Position numbers and translations under genes: made by a program. The notes under the pieces were generated by a model that was given only the letters and a program-made list of their open reading frames with translations, did no database searches and had not been told where the DNA came from. A stretch of DNA of 64,000 bases. Source: Leifsonia sp. Leaf336. Its GTDB lineage: Bacteria > Actinomycetota > Actinomycetes > Actinomycetales > Microbacteriaceae. This document shows positions 60,586 through 64,000 of this stretch, piece by piece (position 1 is the stretch's first letter; each line of letters opens with the position of its first letter). The stretch spans positions 496,001-560,000 of the forward strand of contig NZ_LMOZ01000001.1 in the NCBI RefSeq assembly GCF_001423695.1, read 5' to 3'.

Positions 60586-61362
60586 ATGGAGCCCATCGCC
60601 GAGCGCAGCAGCGTCGACCTCAACAGCGACCTCGGCGAGTCGTTCGGCGCCTGGACGATGGGCGACGACGCCGCGATGCTGCGACTGGTGACCAGTGCGA
60701 ACGTCGCGTGCGGGTTCCACGGGGGCGACCCCTCCACCATGCTGTCGACCTGCCGTCTGGCGGTCGAGAACGGCGTGACCGTCGGAGCGCACGTCTCCTA
60801 CCGTGACCTGGCCGGTTTCGGCCGTCGCAGCATGGACGTACCTGCGCGCGAGTTGCGCGACGAGGTGCTCTACCAGCTGTCGGCGCTGGCGGGGATGGCG
60901 CGCGTCGCCGGAACGGCCGTGCTCTACGTCAAGCCGCACGGCGCCCTCTACAACCGCATCGTCGACGACGAGTCGCAGGCGGCTGCCGTCGTCGACGCCG
61001 TCGCTGCGTTCGACCCGGCGCTTCCTGTGCTCGGCCTTACCGGTTCCGCCGTCGCGCGGGCCGCTGTCGAGCGCGGCCTCCGGTTCGTCGGCGAGGCGTT
61101 CGTCGACCGCGGCTACCGCGCCGACGGCACGCTGGTTCCGCGCACCGAGCCCGGCGCCCTCCTCTCCGATGTGGAGGCGATCGCGGCGCGCGCCGTCGGC
61201 ATGGTGGTCGACGGCACAGTGGAGGCCGTGGACGGCACGCGGATCGCCGTCGCCGCCCAATCGCTGTGCGTCCACGGCGACACCCCGGGAGCGGTCGCGA
61301 TGGCGGAGGCCGTGCGACGCGGACTGGTCGAGGCCGGAATCGCCGTGGAAGCGTTCGTCTGA
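60586..61362 (+). CDS. pxpA: 5-oxoprolinase subunit PxpA (LamB/YcsF)
   Basis: A 258-residue LamB/YcsF protein: SVDLNSDLGESFGAWTMGDDAAMLRLVTSANVACGFHGGDPSTM, VGAHVSYRDLAGFGRR, YVKPHGALYN, FVDRGYRADGTLVPRTEPGALL and SLCVHGDTPGA. With PxpB and PxpC it opens 5-oxo-L-proline to glutamate using ATP. CACAAT at 60574-60579 ends 6 nt before the ATG, a possible internal leaderless promoter overlapping the CGNR stop. Confidence 0.96.
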   Translation: MEPIAERSSVDLNSDLGESFGAWTMGDDAAMLRLVTSANVACGFHGGDPSTMLSTCRLAVENGVTVGAHVSYRDLAGFGRRSMDVPARELRDEVLYQLSALAGMARVAGTAVLYVKPHGALYNRIVDDESQAAAVVDAVAAFDPALPVLGLTGSAVARAAVERGLRFVGEAFVDRGYRADGTLVPRTEPGALLSDVEAIAARAVGMVVDGTVEAVDGTRIAVAAQSLCVHGDTPGAVAMAEAVRRGLVEAGIAVEAFV

Positions 61363-61364
61363 TC

Positions 61365-62045
61365 GTGGAGGCGCACGACGACCTGACGTTCCGGGTCCTC
61401 GGCTACGGCGACCGCGCGCTGCTGGTCGAGGTGGAGGCGAGCGCGGTGGAGGCGGGTGACGCCGGCATCGCCCGCGCCGAGCTGGACGCGGTGCTCGGGC
61501 TGTTCCGCGCCCTCGACCGAACCCGGCCGGCGGGCGTCGTCGACCTCGTCCCGGCGGCCCGCACGATAGCCGTGCTGCTCGATCCGCGCGTGCTGTCCCC
61601 GGCCGCTGCGCGCGGCTGGATCGAGCGAACCGTGCCCGAGCCTCCCTCGACGGTGGCGGACGAAGTGGTCGAGCTCGCCGTCCGCTACGACGGCGACGAC
61701 CTGACCGAGGTGGCGGCGTTGCTCGGCATCACACAGCGGGAGGTCGTGGAACGGCACACCGGCTCCCGCTGGCGCGTGGCGTTCGGCGGTTTCGCACCGG
61801 GCTTCGCCTACCTGGTGACCGACCACGACGGCCTGCGCGTGCCGCGCCGGTCCACACCGCGCACCTCGGTGCCGGCCGGCTCGGTGGCGCTGGCGGGCGA
61901 GTTCAGCGGCGTCTACCCGCGATCGAGCCCCGGAGGGTGGCAGCTCATCGGCCGCACCGAGGCCGCGCTCTGGGACGTGCACGCAGACCCGCCCGCGCTC
62001 CTTCGCCCCGGCGTCGAGGTGCGGTTCGTGGAGGTCGCGCTGTGA
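61365..62045 (+). CDS. pxpB: 5-oxoprolinase subunit PxpB (KipI-like)
   Basis: A 226-residue KipI/Allophanate-hydrolase subunit 1 protein: FRVLGYGDRALLVEV, RYDGDDLTEVAALLGITQREVVERHTGSRWRVAFGGFAPGFAYL and RRSTPRTSVPAGSVALAGEFSGVYPRSSPGGWQLIGRT are the family signatures. Works with PxpC as the catalytic pair. Starts 2 bp after the pxpA stop (GTG). The next gene overlaps its stop by GTGA. Confidence 0.95.
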   Translation: MEAHDDLTFRVLGYGDRALLVEVEASAVEAGDAGIARAELDAVLGLFRALDRTRPAGVVDLVPAARTIAVLLDPRVLSPAAARGWIERTVPEPPSTVADEVVELAVRYDGDDLTEVAALLGITQREVVERHTGSRWRVAFGGFAPGFAYLVTDHDGLRVPRRSTPRTSVPAGSVALAGEFSGVYPRSSPGGWQLIGRTEAALWDVHADPPALLRPGVEVRFVEVAL

Positions 62046-62965
62046 CCGCCGCGCAGCCGGGAGCAGCAGTGAGCATCCTCACACCCGGCCCGCTCGCGCT
62101 GATCGAGGACCTCGGCCGGCCCGGGCACGCGGCCGTCGGGGTGAGCCCGTCCGGCGCGCTCGATCGCGGTGCGCTCGCGCTGGCGAATCGGCTGGTCGGC
62201 AACCCCGAGTCCGCAGCCGGCGTCGAGATCCTGCTGGGCGGGTTCGCCGCGCGATTCGAGGCGCCGGTGTGGTTCGCCGTGACGGGTGCGCCCGCGCGGC
62301 TGTTCCTCGACGGCCGTCCCGTCGACCCTCACGCAGCCGTGCACGCGGAAGCGGGTGCCGAGCTGCGCATCGCCCAGCCCGCCGCCGGGATGCGCAGCTA
62401 CCTCGCGGTACGCGGGGGCATCGACGTGGAGGCCGTGCTCGGCTCCCGCTCCCGCGACACCCTCTCCGGGCTCGGTCCGGGCGCCCTGCAGCCGGGCGAC
62501 CTCCTCCCGATCGGCGCGGAACCGCCGACGCCGGTGCCGGCGATCGACTTCGTCCCGCACGCCGAGCCGGGCGACGAACCGACGGAGGTGCGCGCCCACC
62601 GGGGGCCCCGCGCCGACTGGTTCACCCCGGCCGCACTCGACGCCTTCTTCACCGTCGAGTGGCGGGTGAGTGCCGACGGCGACCGCGTCGGGGTGCGCTT
62701 GGATCCGCCGCGTGTTCGCTCGCACGCTGTCGGCGTCGAGCCGTCGCCTCCCCCGCTGCTGGAGCGCGCCGTGACGGGCGAACTGCCGAGTGAGCCCATG
62801 GTCGCCGGCGCAGTGCAGGTCTCGCCCGACGGGCGCCCGACCGTCCTCCTCGCCGACCACCCGGTGACCGGCGGCTACCCGGTCATCGCGGTGGTCGCGG
62901 AACGCTCCCTCGACGCCTTCGCGCAGCTGCGCCCCGGCCACACGGTGTTCTTCCGCCACGCCTAG
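62042..62965 (+). CDS. pxpC: 5-oxoprolinase subunit PxpC (KipA-like)
   Basis: A 307-residue biotin-dependent-carboxyltransferase-like (KipA) subunit: PGPLALIEDLGRPGHAAVGVSPSGALDRGALALANRLVGNPESAAGVEILLGG, RSYLAVRGGIDVEAVLGSRSRDTLSGLG and AVQVSPDGRPTVLLADHPVTGGYPVIAVV. GTG 62042 overlaps the pxpB TGA. Completes the pxpABC operon, letting the cell salvage 5-oxoproline, an unavoidable breakdown product of glutamine and glutathione. Confidence 0.95.
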   Translation: MTAAQPGAAVSILTPGPLALIEDLGRPGHAAVGVSPSGALDRGALALANRLVGNPESAAGVEILLGGFAARFEAPVWFAVTGAPARLFLDGRPVDPHAAVHAEAGAELRIAQPAAGMRSYLAVRGGIDVEAVLGSRSRDTLSGLGPGALQPGDLLPIGAEPPTPVPAIDFVPHAEPGDEPTEVRAHRGPRADWFTPAALDAFFTVEWRVSADGDRVGVRLDPPRVRSHAVGVEPSPPPLLERAVTGELPSEPMVAGAVQVSPDGRPTVLLADHPVTGGYPVIAVVAERSLDAFAQLRPGHTVFFRHA

Positions 62966-62995
62966 GTCGCGACAAGGCGGGCCGCGCCGACCTGC

Positions 62996-63871
62996 TCAGT
63001 CGCGCCGCGTGCCGCTCTGGAAGATGCTGCGCGCGGGCGGCGGCGACGGCACGCTCGTCTGATCGGTCACGATGGGCGCGGCTGCGGCGAACGTGCGCAG
63101 CTCCTCGCCCGCCACGGCCTTCGCGGGGTGCGGTCCGCTCGCCAGCAGGCGCGGCAGCCACTCCAGCGGCAGCGGAGACTGTGACCCCACCAGCACCACA
63201 TTCCCGAATCGCCGCCCCTTGAGCACCTGCGTCTCGGCCAGCGCCGCCACGTTCTCCACCACGGCGCCGAGGGTCGAGACCTGGCTGCGGGCGAATGTCA
63301 GCGGAGGGCCGTCCGCCACGTTCACGAGCACGATGCCGTCCGGCTTCAGCAGCGAGACCGCCGATCGGTAGAACTCCACGCTGGTCACATGCGCTGGTGT
63401 CCGTGCGCCGCTGAAGATGTCGATCACCAGGAGGTCGACCTCGCCGCGCAGGCCGGCCGGTAGCTTGCCGACGACCTCCCGCGCGTCGCCGTGCCGGATA
63501 CGGATCTGCGCGTAGCGCGGCAGGGGCAGGTTCTCGCGCACCAGATCGACGAGCCGGCTCTCCAGCTCCACCACCTGCTGCCGCGATCCCGGGCGCGTGT
63601 AGGCGACATAGCGAGGGAGGGTCAGCGCGCCGGCACCCAGGTGCACGGCGGTGATCGGCTGGCCCGGCTCCCCGATCAGGTCGATCACGTTGCCCATCCG
63701 CTGCACGTACTCGAAGAACAGCCGGCTGGGGTCGTCCAGGTCGACGTGCGACTGCGGCGTCCCGTCGACGATCAGCTGGTACGCGCCGGGCACGAACCGG
63801 TCGGGCTCGATGCTGGCGAGGTAACCGCTCTCCGCGAGGACGACCGACGGGACCGACGGGTTGTGGGGCAC
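62996..63871 (-). CDS. Spermidine synthase-like methyltransferase-fold protein
   Basis: A 291-residue protein like polyamine aminopropyltransferases: YLASIEPDRFVPGAYQLIVDGTPQSHVDLDDPSRLFFEYVQRM, then AVHLGAGALTLPRYVAYTRPGSRQQVVELESRLVDL and VDLLVIDIFSGARTPAHVTSVEFYR. The usual gatekeeper DE residues of true spermidine synthase are not evident, so activity may differ. TACGCT at 63878-63883 (minus strand) ends 6 nt before GTG 63871 (leaderless). Convergent with pxpC. Confidence 0.82.
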   Translation of the reverse strand: MPHNPSVPSVVLAESGYLASIEPDRFVPGAYQLIVDGTPQSHVDLDDPSRLFFEYVQRMGNVIDLIGEPGQPITAVHLGAGALTLPRYVAYTRPGSRQQVVELESRLVDLVRENLPLPRYAQIRIRHGDAREVVGKLPAGLRGEVDLLVIDIFSGARTPAHVTSVEFYRSAVSLLKPDGIVLVNVADGPPLTFARSQVSTLGAVVENVAALAETQVLKGRRFGNVVLVGSQSPLPLEWLPRLLASGPHPAKAVAGEELRTFAAAAPIVTDQTSVPSPPPARSIFQSGTRRD

Positions 63872-64000
63872 CCGACCAGCGTAGTCTCCACCCGATCTCC
63901 ACCCGACCTCCGTCGTCGGGAGGTCCCGCCCGCCGCCCCCGGCGACGACGCTGGGGGAGTGGCCGGATCCACCGGCCGGAAGGACCTGACCTCCATGACC

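Noticed and set aside
63872-64000. ATG at 63995 after GGAAGGACC as the start of a further plus-strand gene
   Set aside because: Only two codons are inside the window; nothing can be said about the product. The GGCCGG-ATCCA-CCGGCC dyad nearby was noted but is common in GC-rich DNA.
1-64000. tRNA, rRNA, transposase, integrase or prophage genes
   Set aside because: Looked for cloverleaf-like ends, transposase motifs and phage structural genes; none recognised by eye. A tRNA search program would settle the tRNA question.

Overview
This 64 kb window is a gene-dense, very GC-rich chromosomal segment of an actinobacterium. The gene content (BioMNY-type biotin transport beside a BioQ-like repressor, ECF42-type sigma factor, HelR/HelD-type ATPase, DUF3566 protein, LCP protein, LAXTG-type wall anchor, SprT-like and DUF1684 proteins) and the GTG/TTG starts suggest the family Microbacteriaceae, perhaps a Leifsonia relative; this is inference from gene families, not from a marker gene. 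No rRNA, tRNA, CRISPR array, transposase or prophage was seen. Most genes are ordinary chromosomal ones on both strands, packed into short operons with ATGA/GTGA overlaps.

Layout. 1-2.0 kb: ferric-reductase-like membrane flavoprotein, FMN-binding lipoprotein-like protein and truncated ApbE (an electron-transfer operon). 2.2-5.8 kb: Kef-type antiporter, DUF5652 protein, and an ArsR-CzcD-CDF metal efflux operon. 5.9-14.4 kb: two GH13 trehalose-synthase-like enzymes flank moeA, fdhD and an FdhF/YdeP molybdoenzyme. 14.3-17.8 kb: TelA-like protein, degenerate uridine-kinase-like protein, TetR and LysR regulators. 18.0-22.8 kb: a 1597-residue secreted nuclease/5'-nucleotidase fusion. 22.9-28.3 kb: BioY, an acyl-CoA ligase, a thiolase, BioM, BioN and a CHY zinc-finger protein in one operon, divergent from a BioQ-like TetR over two 13-bp operators. 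28.2-35 kb: DUF3566 protein, gamma-butyrolactone-receptor-like TetR, PoxB-like enzyme, LCP protein, MarR, a membrane protein and an FMN reductase. 35-42 kb: Nei glycosylase, Lhr-like helicase, esterase, NUDIX-like protein. 42.4-51.3 kb: DEAD-box helicase, HelR/HelD ATPase, an ECF42 sigma/DGPF operon, EVE, ComB-like and DUF427 proteins. 51.5-57.9 kb: a 2121-residue wall-anchored surface protein. 58.1-63.9 kb: TPR protein, SprT-like metalloprotein, GNAT, CGNR regulator, pxpABC (5-oxoprolinase), spermidine-synthase-like protein.

The less ordinary signal lies between the genes. (1) Two copies of a roughly 51-bp palindrome, each made of three small palindromes whose centres are exactly 20 bp apart. 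(2) Three copies of a stem-loop built on CGAGGGGCACGTTGTTGTC at gene ends. (3) A cluster of CCTCCGTT inverted repeats. (4) Tandem 14-15 bp duplications sitting on stop or stop/start codons at three separate gene ends. (5) About sixteen genes with a TANNNT-like hexamer exactly 6-7 nt before the start codon, which predicts leaderless mRNAs; two of these lead into tiny 8-12 codon ORFs whose stop overlaps the start of moeA or the SprT-like gene. (6) A TPR gene whose only well-placed start is CTG. Coordinates were read by eye from the sequence; all family names are from recognised motifs and not from database searches.
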